This document shows positions 6,382 through 13,341 of a stretch of 32,764 nucleotides of DNA, piece after piece (positions within the stretch are counted from its first letter, which is position 1; each line of letters begins with the position of its first letter). Position numbers and translations under genes: made by a program. The notes below the pieces were generated by a model. It worked only from the letters and a program-made list of their open reading frames with translations, was not told the DNA's origin and did not search any database. This DNA is from an uncultured Chlorobiaceae bacterium. GTDB taxonomy: Bacteria > Bacteroidota > Chlorobiia > Chlorobiales > Chlorobiaceae. The stretch lies in contig CAIXLG010000060.1 of assembly GCA_903920215.1 (NCBI GenBank), forward strand, positions 1 through 32,764, read 5' to 3'.

Positions 6382-7947
6382 ATGGCAAACAATCCATTAA
6401 GCATGTTACAGATTCGCCGTATTTTACAACTCCTGTCCGATGGGCGCTCCGTGCGCATGATCCATCGAGAGTGCAAAGTTCATCGCAACACCATCAAGGC
6501 ATATGTTGTCCGTTTCCAGCAAACCGGCAACAGTTATGCTGAACTGGCAGCACTTCCTGACGCTAAGCTCAGCTCAGTGGTTTATTCTCCACGATCCAGC
6601 CAAACGGCTGATAAGCGTTTTCAGCAGTTAGAGCCAAGGCTTCAGTATTATGGCCAGCAACTCAAATTGCTCGGGGTAACCAAACAACTCTTGTGGGAAG
6701 AGTACCTGAAGGAACAACCGGACGGGTATCGGTATGCGCAATTCAGTCTTCATCTCAAGCACTATATGGCGGCTCAACCACAGGCAACGATGGCGCAGTC
6801 GCATGCACCGGGTGAACGTCTTGAGATTGATTTTGCCGGAAAACCGCTCCAGTATTTTGACCGCGAGAGCAACGAATGGGTAACTTGCCCGGTTCTTGTC
6901 TGTACCTTTCCGTTCAGCAGCATGGGTTATGTCGAGCCCTTGGCGTCAAGCCGCCAGGAGCATCTTATTCCAGCTCTGAACCGTGCCCTTGAGTACTTCG
7001 GAGGGGTACCTAAAATCATTCTGAGCGATAATATGGCTCAAGTGGTCGTGAAAAGTTGCCGCTACGAGCCAGTGTTTACTGAACTGATCGAGCAATGGGC
7101 CCTGCATTATCACACGACCATGAAAGCCACCCGGGTCTCCCGTCCCAAGGATAAACCCTCTGTTGAAAAAACGGTACACCTCTCCTATCAGCAGATCTAT
7201 GCCCGGCAGCGCAACGAGACAGCAACCAGTCTGTCTACCCTCAAGTTCCGGACACGCCAGTTACTCGAAGAGTTCAATGACCGACTGATGCCGCAGTACG
7301 GACTGAGCCGCCGCCAGAGGTTTGAGGAAGGTGAAAAATCGGCGTTACAGGCGTTACCCGAAACGGCATTCCAGCTGAAACATGAAGCTATGGCCACCGT
7401 CAAGAAAAGCTATCACGTTATCCTTGGAGAAGACTGGCACCAGTACAGTGTACCGTATCAGTATATCGGAAAGCGGGTCAAGCTGATCTATGATGAATCG
7501 GTTGTTGAGATTTTCCTGGACTTCCAGCGTATTGCACTTCATCAGCGAACCCTCCTGCGTAACGGGTATACGACCAAACCGGAACACATGCCGGAATCGC
7601 ACCGCCGCTACCGTCTCCACCAAGGATGGTCACCCGGTGACTTTATCTGGAAGGCTGCAGCTATCGGAGCCCATACCGAAACTGTCATGCAGCGCATGCT
7701 CGACTCACGATCGTTTATCGAACAAACCTATGACGCATGCCTTGGAGTCCTTCGGTTGAAGGATCGCTATGGCGCTGACCGACTGGAAGCTGCCTGCGGG
7801 ATCGCCTTGCCGCATCCGACAGTTGGCTACAGGATGTTGAAAAATATGCTTGAAAACAACCGCGATAAACTTCCTGTATTCGAGCAGGACAAGATGCTGC
7901 ACCTTCCGACTCATGACAATATCAGAGGCAAAGAAGCCTATTATTAA
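6382..7947 (+). CDS. istA: IS21-family transposase IstA
   Basis: This 521-residue transposase cuts and joins the IS ends. The N-terminal helix-turn-helix (about 8-45, MLQIRRILQLLSDGRSVRMI then HRNTIKAYV) binds DNA. The rve/DDE core has D150 (LEIDFAG), D216 (ILSDNM) and E262 (KPSVEKTV), spaced as expected for IS21. The C-terminal domain (about 350-500) contains the usual beta-barrel and basic region. The start ATG follows CCGGAGACC. istB begins 18 bases downstream. The frame is unbroken, so the gene looks functional. Confidence 0.92.
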   Translation: MANNPLSMLQIRRILQLLSDGRSVRMIHRECKVHRNTIKAYVVRFQQTGNSYAELAALPDAKLSSVVYSPRSSQTADKRFQQLEPRLQYYGQQLKLLGVTKQLLWEEYLKEQPDGYRYAQFSLHLKHYMAAQPQATMAQSHAPGERLEIDFAGKPLQYFDRESNEWVTCPVLVCTFPFSSMGYVEPLASSRQEHLIPALNRALEYFGGVPKIILSDNMAQVVVKSCRYEPVFTELIEQWALHYHTTMKATRVSRPKDKPSVEKTVHLSYQQIYARQRNETATSLSTLKFRTRQLLEEFNDRLMPQYGLSRRQRFEEGEKSALQALPETAFQLKHEAMATVKKSYHVILGEDWHQYSVPYQYIGKRVKLIYDESVVEIFLDFQRIALHQRTLLRNGYTTKPEHMPESHRRYRLHQGWSPGDFIWKAAAIGAHTETVMQRMLDSRSFIEQTYDACLGVLRLKDRYGADRLEAACGIALPHPTVGYRMLKNMLENNRDKLPVFEQDKMLHLPTHDNIRGKEAYY

Positions 7948-7965
7948 CCCTTAACCACCGTACTA

Positions 7966-8694
7966 ATGAATACACAACAGACGCTTGATCAACTCCGCTC
8001 CTTGAAACTTCATGGCATGGCCAAAGCCTATGAAGCGGCCCGATCTCTTCCTGTTCACGATCAGGTCAGCGGCGATCCATTGATCGCCCAACTGGTCGAG
8101 TCGGAGTGCCACTACCGAAAGGAACAGACCACCAAACGCTACCTGCAGCAAAGCAAGCTGCGTTATCCGGCACATCTTGAACAGGTTCACTGCAACGCCC
8201 AGCGCAACCTTACCCGCGAGCAGCTTATGAGTCTTGCAGATGGCGGTTTTATTGACCGGGCTGAAAACGTTCTGATTACCGGCTACACCGGATGCGGGAA
8301 AAGCTATCTGGCATGCGCCCTTGCCCGGCAGGCCTGTTCACTGGGATACCGGACCCTTTACTTCGGCTTTAATCGCTTCATTGAACAAATCCTCCAGTCA
8401 AAACTGGATGGTACCTTTGTCAAACTGCTGGATCAGATTGAACGAACCCGGCTAGTCATTCTGGACGACTTCGGCCTTCAACCGCTTGACGCAACCACGC
8501 GCATCGCACTGTTGCAAATCCTTGAAGATCGGTATGCGAAACAGGCAATCATCGTCACCTCTCAGTTGCCGGTATCAAAATGGTATGACGTAATCAATGA
8601 TCCAACCTTGGCAGATGCTCTTATGGATCGATTGACAGCAAATGCCCATCGGATTGAGCTTGAAGGGGATACGCTGAGAAGAAAGAAATCCTGA
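7966..8694 (+). CDS. istB: IS21-family helper ATPase IstB
   Basis: This 242-residue AAA+ ATPase of the IstB/DnaC-like family helps IstA choose and capture target DNA. An N-terminal helical domain (about 1-95, QTLDQLRSLKLHGMAKAYEA) is followed by Walker A GYTGCGKS at 106-113, Walker B LVILDDFG at 163-170, a sensor-1 region (IIVTSQLP) and an arginine-containing C-terminus (LMDRLTANAHRIEL). The length is normal for the family. It is co-transcribed with istA, 18 bases apart, and is intact. Confidence 0.92.
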   Translation: MNTQQTLDQLRSLKLHGMAKAYEAARSLPVHDQVSGDPLIAQLVESECHYRKEQTTKRYLQQSKLRYPAHLEQVHCNAQRNLTREQLMSLADGGFIDRAENVLITGYTGCGKSYLACALARQACSLGYRTLYFGFNRFIEQILQSKLDGTFVKLLDQIERTRLVILDDFGLQPLDATTRIALLQILEDRYAKQAIIVTSQLPVSKWYDVINDPTLADALMDRLTANAHRIELEGDTLRRKKS

Positions 8695-8858
8695 GTTTTT
8701 TCTGTATGTTTTCTTTATCAAATCCATCCTGAATTGGGTGGTACACTTTCCTCCAGAATCAGTGGTACACTTTCCCCAGAATATTCAGGGTAAACAACAG
8801 AATCACAACTCAGAGCTTCACGAGTCATAATACCCATTGATTTTTTTTAATGACAACC

Positions 8859-8886
8859 ACAAGTTTTTCAAATAACTGTCGTCGAA
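8859..8886 (+). promoter_or_regulatory. 28-bp element shared with 13052-13079 (putative envelope-stress promoter)
   Basis: The block begins ACAAGTTTTTCAAA and ends TCGTCGAA. It matches 13052-13079 at 24 of 28 positions. It lies 92 bases upstream of the Spy-like start codon. The conserved CGTC resembles the -10 boxes of several ECF sigma factor promoters, but that assignment is inference. Confidence 0.45.
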
Positions 8887-8978
8887 AACTATGAAAAAGT
8901 AATTATTGGCAAAGGAGGATAGGCGATTAACGGACATCCTACATTTTTTTATAAATAAAAAACACTCATGAGAAAACA

Positions 8979-9566
8979 ATGAAAAAGACAATGATGATGC
9001 TTTTAAGCGCAACACTGCTTGGCTTTGGAAGTGTTGCTTCAGCTGCAACAGATTACAGTCACTATTCTGATAGTGAACTGGCCGGCCTCCGTGGGACATT
9101 ACGTAATGCTCCTGTCGAAGAACGAATTGCTTACCACCGTGAATGGGAAAAAAGGCTTGCCGAGCTCGGTTCAGATCCACGAGAACACTTTAAAGGACCT
9201 TCAGAGAATAAAGGATACCACTACAGACAGAACAGATTGAAGGAAATACTTGGATTGAACGACAGCCAGAGTGCGAAAGTGAAGGAACTCCACGAGAAAC
9301 ATTTTAGTCTTGTGGTTGTAGAAAGGACGGAACTTGTAGCATTAAACCGTGAACTTCAAGCGGAATCATTTAAAGTCAGTCCGGATAGAAAAAAGATTGA
9401 GGGCCTTTCAGAAAAAATCGGCAAGCAGCATGCATCGCTGGCTCGCCTGAAAAGCAATTACCTGACAGAACTTGCTTCAATACTGACACCCGCACAGCGC
9501 GTTAAATTACAGACATTGAGAGATGCCCGCCAGCTTCGGGCTCATTATAGCGGGAAGTTCGAATAA
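8979..9566 (+). CDS. Spy/CpxP-like periplasmic protein (LTxxQ family)
   Basis: This 195-residue exported protein has a signal peptide (residues 1-22, hydrophobic core MMMLLSATLLGFGSVA, cleavage after ASA) and a helical, charged mature part. It contains the family hallmark LTPAQR at 169-174 and a weaker first repeat LNDSQ at 93-97, as in Spy, CpxP and ZraP, which act as periplasmic chaperones or dampers of envelope-stress sensing. It is slightly longer than E. coli Spy because of an N-terminal insert (about 25-75). The gene has its own upstream region with the 28-bp element also found before the BamA gene, so it may belong to a shared envelope-stress regulon. No two-component genes are adjacent. 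The family call is good, the precise role unknown. Confidence 0.75.
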   Translation: MKKTMMMLLSATLLGFGSVASAATDYSHYSDSELAGLRGTLRNAPVEERIAYHREWEKRLAELGSDPREHFKGPSENKGYHYRQNRLKEILGLNDSQSAKVKELHEKHFSLVVVERTELVALNRELQAESFKVSPDRKKIEGLSEKIGKQHASLARLKSNYLTELASILTPAQRVKLQTLRDARQLRAHYSGKFE

Positions 9567-9589
9567 GAAAGTAAACCTGTGTCAGCATA

Positions 9590-9619
9590 AGCAGGCCGAA
9601 AGAGTAACGACGACCTGCT
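9590..9619 (+). terminator. Weak hairpin after the Spy-like gene
   Basis: AGCAGG (9590-9595) pairs with CCTGCT (9614-9619), followed by TTC. The loop is long and the T-run poor, so this is only a possible terminator. Confidence 0.3.
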
Positions 9620-9714
9620 TTCTGATCGAATAGATTTTTTGATTTTGCTCAGTAGAAAACTCGGTATAATAATTGAACTGAATGAACCGATGATATTTTG
9701 ATAAAGAATTGCTT

Positions 9715-9959
9715 ATGGTAACGGAACGCAAAACACTGGACCGAGAAGATTCACTGCAGTTGAAAACAGCCTGTGCTCAAGAAAAACTATTCACGAATAA
9801 AAAGATGTTGGGGGACACCTGCATAAGCGGCATTTAGCTGATTATAAAAGCGCTTATCCGCCATACCTGCACATTCTATTTAGCATCCCTGAAGAATGGA
9901 ATAAACCAAGTTATCAAATCGTGATGAGAGAGCTGAAAGTAGATTTTTCAGGAAAGTAA
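9715..9959 (+). pseudogene. Possible small gene broken by a frameshift, unknown family
   Basis: Two adjacent frames look coding. The first begins at an ATG at 9715 (MVTERKTLDREDSLQLKTAC, ending after about 40 residues at 9837). The second, open from about 9810 to the stop at 9957-9959, reads GGHLHKRHLADYKSAYPPYL and later IPEEWNKPSYQIVMREL. A single shift near 9805-9815, within a G-run, would join them into a protein of about 80 residues. I do not recognise it. The remaining parts of 9620-10035 hold nothing else I can support. Confidence 0.3.
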
Positions 9960-10035
9960 TACCTACATACACCTCTATTCCAAGAAGACAGAGGAATATT
10001 TTAGCGGCTTATGGCAATACCTATATAACAGATAC

Positions 10036-11205
10036 ATGATCACATGTCAATTCAATGATTCCTATTTTCCTGTTTTGGATGGCGTAGGCATGACTGCTCA
10101 TAATTATGCGTTTTGGCTTGATAAGTTTAATGCGAATTCCTATTTAATCGCACCAAGAGTTAATAGTTATCTTTCCAAAGAAAACTACAATATTCTGCTT
10201 TTCAAATCCATGACATTTCCCGGTATGAATCCCTACCGCATTGGATTACCGGGTCTCGATATAAAGTTTAAACGTATGATGAACAATACGAGCTTTGAAA
10301 TTCTTCATGCACATTGTCCATTTATTTCTGGAAAATTAGCATTAAATCTATCAAAAAAACTTGATATTCCTCTTGTTGCAACCTTTCACAGCAAATACAA
10401 GGAAGATTTCAAAAAAATATTTGATTCGACCCTTTTTGTGGATTTCATGTTAAAATATATAGTCGATTTCTACAATGCGGTAAAATATGTTTGGGTGCCA
10501 AATCTTTCAACAGGCAAAACGCTTATGGAATATGGGTACCGCGGTGAGTATTCCATAATTCCAAACGGAACAGATATGGAAATCCCAGATAAATCCGCGT
10601 ATGAAAAATATCGTGCGCAAGGAATTGAGTTTCTTGGTTGTCGGAATAATGACCTTATCCTTCTTTTTGTTGGTCAGCACCGTTGGGAAAAAAATGTGCG
10701 AATGATCATCGATTCATTGAAAATCTTGAATGACGAAAATGTGAATTTTTCAATGGTTTTTGTTGGAGAAGGATCTGCTTATGCTGAAATGCAGCGTCTT
10801 GTCAGGCAGATGCATTTGCATAATCATGTACTGTTCACTGGTTTGATCTCTGATAGAGATATTCTGAAAAAACTTTACGCCTGTTCTGACTTGTTTGTTT
10901 TTCCATCAGTTTATGATAATGCACCTCTCGTCATGATGGAGGCCGCCGCATATCAAGTGCCATCTATTGTCGTAAAAGGAGCATCAGCTGCGGAGTGTAT
11001 CCAAGATCAAGTCAACGGATTCATGATTGACAATAACCATCTATCTCTTGCTGCAAAAATTAAATATCTTTCTCTTCATCCTGACAAGATAAAAAGAGCA
11101 GGTGAAAATGCAGCAACATCAATTTATCGCAACTGGGAAGATATTGTAGCAACCGTTTATATGAAATATGCTGATATTATTGATAACCATATGGCCTTGA
11201 AATAA
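10036..11205 (+). CDS. Family 4 glycosyltransferase (GT-B fold)
   Basis: This 389-residue cytoplasmic or membrane-associated glycosyltransferase would transfer a sugar from a nucleotide donor to a lipid or glycan. The N-terminal domain shows the acceptor-side glycine loop (FPVLDGVG, about 11-18), HAHCPF at 91-96 and TFHSKYKEDF near 117. The donor domain carries IPNGTD at 175-180, VGQHRWEKN at 212-220, VGEGS near 243, and the E-x7-E region as D294...E302 (YDNAPLVMMEAAAY), where the first acidic residue is Asp instead of Glu. The overall pattern resembles diacylglycerol or mannosyl transferases of GT4. It stands alone, and base use is more AT-rich than the downstream core genes. Substrate cannot be told. 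Confidence 0.82.
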   Translation: MITCQFNDSYFPVLDGVGMTAHNYAFWLDKFNANSYLIAPRVNSYLSKENYNILLFKSMTFPGMNPYRIGLPGLDIKFKRMMNNTSFEILHAHCPFISGKLALNLSKKLDIPLVATFHSKYKEDFKKIFDSTLFVDFMLKYIVDFYNAVKYVWVPNLSTGKTLMEYGYRGEYSIIPNGTDMEIPDKSAYEKYRAQGIEFLGCRNNDLILLFVGQHRWEKNVRMIIDSLKILNDENVNFSMVFVGEGSAYAEMQRLVRQMHLHNHVLFTGLISDRDILKKLYACSDLFVFPSVYDNAPLVMMEAAAYQVPSIVVKGASAAECIQDQVNGFMIDNNHLSLAAKIKYLSLHPDKIKRAGENAATSIYRNWEDIVATVYMKYADIIDNHMALK

Positions 11206-11330
11206 AACCAGTATAACAAAAATGCTCCTGTACTTATAAGTCTCTCGATATAATTGGATGAACTACTGCGTTAACATCCTTAACAGGATCAGTCATCATT
11301 AATTGTATAAAAATATTCTTGTGGTAAAAC

Positions 11331-11361
11331 ACTTGTGCAGTCAGTTCCAGACTACACAAGT
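11331..11361 (+). terminator. 12-bp stem-loop downstream of the glycosyltransferase
   Basis: ACTTGTGCAGTC (11331-11342) pairs with GACTACACAAGT (11350-11361) with one mismatch and a 7-base loop. A T-rich tract follows after about 10 bases. It is probably a terminator, although it lies 126 bases after the stop. The rest of 11206-11450 shows no gene. Confidence 0.4.
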
Positions 11362-11450
11362 CCCTCTAATTGTTTTTTATGGCAAAGACTGGATCAAACT
11401 CCAGCTAATGTTAACTGGTATGGAGATAAATTTATTTACTCAATCATTTG

Positions 11451-11467
11451 GCTCTTCGCGGAAGAGC
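11451..11467. terminator. GC-rich hairpin between convergent genes
   Basis: GCTCTTC and GAAGAGC form a 7-bp stem with a 3-base loop, between the glycosyltransferase and the convergent membrane-protein gene. A short T-run follows on the plus strand only. Confidence 0.35.
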
Positions 11468-11490
11468 GATGTATTTTCTTGAGCGTACAC

Positions 11491-12309
11491 TCATAGAGCA
11501 ACTTTTTCATTTTCCAGAATATGCTTGATCGGTGCAGTTTTCGGTGCTTGAAGAGGGTGCTTTTGATACCTCTTTGACCAACCCTGTACTGTAAGTGACT
11601 TAAATGTCTTCGTTCCAGTTATAATACCTGTAATTTTCAAATGTTTTCCAGGAACAAGACGAGTACCGGGTCGTACCTCGGCATTGCGGAGATCAACCTG
11701 CCAGATACTCTTGTTAAAATCGCTTAAAACAAGAAGATGTTTATCCTTTTGATACTGAATAACTTTCCCGCCAAGCAAGCCATTTTCTGCGTGTGTCCAG
11801 CGATGTTCATTGGCGTACACCAAATTGTTATAAATGTGAACATTTTCTATTAGATAACGGTGAATATATTTGCCAACATCAATTGTGTTCAATCCAACAC
11901 TGAGCAAAAGGCTCACTAGCAGGGTTCCTCCAATAACCTTCGTAGTGGCATGCTGGTAGCCTGTTTTGGTGTGCCGAAATCCGTAATAGGCAACAAGGGT
12001 AAACAGTGTTAGCGTTGCCAGCCATAAATAAGGGATGCTTGATACAATTTCAGCAATCAACGGCCGCTCTGCTAAAAATAAGTTGATGTATTCATGGTCT
12101 TCAATGAAATCGTTATCAATGAAAACATAAATTGCTGTTGCCATAGCAATACTGCCGGTTAAAACAGAGATTGCTGCAAGCATCCAAAAACCAAATCGCT
12201 GGAGAGCAAAGTGCCAATGCGGCAGCGGCACTGCATTTCTTTTTTCGATTTCTTCCAGAATGGATTCTGAGTGAGTCTTCGGCATAGTCATCAACGGTAA
12301 TGATTTCAA
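11491..12309 (-). CDS. Uncharacterised membrane protein with three N-terminal helices and a C-terminal soluble domain
   Basis: This is a 272-residue protein. A polar N-terminus with PHWHFALQRFGFW precedes a first helix (about 42-66), a second (about 92-112, IPYLWLATLTLFTLVAYYGF) and a third (about 122-144). A C-terminal domain of about 120 residues follows (ENVHIYNNLVYANEHRW, GGKVIQYQKDKHLLVLSDF, LKITGIITGT). The C-terminal part is beta-rich and probably periplasmic or cytoplasmic; I cannot orient it. I recall similar unannotated proteins in other bacteria but cannot name a family. It is monocistronic, with no clear ribosome-binding site at the chosen start. Internal ATGs at residues 7 and 9 are alternatives. 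Confidence 0.6.
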   Translation of the reverse strand: MKSLPLMTMPKTHSESILEEIEKRNAVPLPHWHFALQRFGFWMLAAISVLTGSIAMATAIYVFIDNDFIEDHEYINLFLAERPLIAEIVSSIPYLWLATLTLFTLVAYYGFRHTKTGYQHATTKVIGGTLLVSLLLSVGLNTIDVGKYIHRYLIENVHIYNNLVYANEHRWTHAENGLLGGKVIQYQKDKHLLVLSDFNKSIWQVDLRNAEVRPGTRLVPGKHLKITGIITGTKTFKSLTVQGWSKRYQKHPLQAPKTAPIKHILENEKVAL

Positions 12310-12434
12310 GACACCAGAACGGCAAATGAGTCAATAGAGCTCAGTAAAAGGAATATTGATTCGGTTTGATGGCAAATTATACTTATCAACACACAAGCAA
12401 TTAAAAGTATACCTTTCTCGGCTAAACACTCATT
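12310..12434. other. Intergenic stretch between the membrane protein and the secreted-protein pseudogene
   Basis: I see no gene, repeat or convincing promoter here. Confidence 0.4.
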
Positions 12435-12915
12435 TCAAACTGGATAATCAGTCCCGTAGCTATCAGTATTGTTTAGATTTTCGCTGTCAATTATATTGCC
12501 AAGATGGCCCCGGTCATCTTGACTGCTATTACTTCGAGACTCGAAATCACGAGCTCTCCTTATGTCCTCTAATCGATTTTTTCTTATGACATTAGGAAGA
12601 TTATCCTGCCGGATAACAACCCACGTACCATCTATAAGCTGGAGAAGAATACCAGTAATTGTTAACATAAGTATAGTAGAGATTGTCGTAGTAGATTATG
12701 TCATAAGGATTTCCAACGGAAACTGAAAACCCGTAATCCGACAGGACTATAAAACTCGGTCGTATATCGATAATAAAATACCCACCATTCCATTCCCAAT
12801 GTGGGCCACTTCCCCATCCACGATAACGTATTCTACCGTCTGCATGAACAGTAGAAGGTGCAATGCCAAAAAGTATTCCTGCAATTCCTACTGCTAAACA
12901 GATATTTTTTGTCAT
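12435..12915 (-). pseudogene. Small exported protein with a single-base frameshift
   Basis: The first frame starts at 12915 (MTKNICLAVGIAGILFGI, signal peptide ending VHA at residue 26). It continues with IDIRPSFIVLSDYGFSVSVG, NPYDIIYYDNLYYTYVNNYW and YSSPAYR, then reads out of frame to a stop at 12601. The homologous continuation GTWVVIRQDNLPNVIRKNRL then EDIRRARDFESR lies one base over and ends at 12435. Removing one base near 12630 restores YRGTWVVIRQDNLP, the usual pattern in this family of short exported proteins with YY/YW-rich centres, whose function is unknown. The start at 12915 is preferred because it directly precedes the signal peptide and has CGGGAG ahead. Either the gene is inactivated or the base is a sequencing error. 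Confidence 0.75.
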
Positions 12916-12986
12916 CGGTTTACTCCCGTTAAAGTAACATCCCTCTCCTACATCCAAGTTTCTGTGGTTTTACTTCTATTGGTTTT

Positions 12987-12992
12987 GACGAC
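12987..12992 (-). promoter_or_regulatory. TCGTC box upstream of the exported-protein gene
   Basis: On the minus strand the sequence AATAGTCGTCAAAACC lies 72 bases before the start codon at 12915. It echoes the ends of the two 28-bp elements (TCGTCGAAAAC, TCGTCAAAG). The upstream half of the element is not conserved, so this is a weak third site. Confidence 0.25.
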
Positions 12993-13051
12993 TATTTTTT
13001 TTATTTCCAGCGCATGAAATTTCATTTTTGAAACTTTTTTAGAAAGAAAAC

Positions 13052-13079
13052 ACAAGTTTTTCAAAAAATTATCGTCAAA
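13052..13079 (+). promoter_or_regulatory. 28-bp element shared with 8859-8886
   Basis: It begins ACAAGTTTTTCAAA and ends TCGTCAAA, and lies 263 bases before the BamA-like start codon. The intervening leader has no gene I can support. A GAAACTTTTTT tract sits 15-20 bases further upstream. Confidence 0.45.
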
Positions 13080-13341
13080 GAAATACCAAATCATGGAACA
13101 GGAGCCAATGATGATATTTTTAACTGCGATAATCGATTCATCACCGGTGATTGAGTAATTGGTTGGAAAAGAAGACTTAGGGGAGGTATAGAAAGGATAG
13201 AAGAGAGTTTGGTGTATGGAAAAGATATCGCTTGCGGGTCTTCGGTAGACGAGAGAAAGAGGGTTCGGGCAGACAAGTGAACAAATTCAAAACAAAAATA
13301 TATCTGCCGGCAAGCTTTAACCTGATTAGGAACCTGACTCC

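Larger units (their letters stand above)
6247..8787 (+). mobile_element. IS21-family insertion sequence (istA, istB)
   Basis: The element spans about 2541 bp. The termini are TGAATAATCTGCAG (left) and, reverse-complemented, TGAATATTCTGGGG (right), both leading into AAAGTGTACCA. The left end holds three and the right end two copies of a ~22-bp unit with the core TCTG....AAAGTGTACCA, the multiple terminal repeats typical of IS21-family transposase binding. It encodes IstA and IstB, both intact. The flanks (GGGTT left, GGTAA right) show no convincing target duplication and belong to different sequences, so the DNA beside one end has been rearranged. Confidence 0.9.

Noticed and set aside
9590-10035. 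tRNA or other known RNA gene between the Spy-like gene and the glycosyltransferase
   Set aside because: No cloverleaf, TTCGA arm or CCA end could be found by eye, here or elsewhere in the window.
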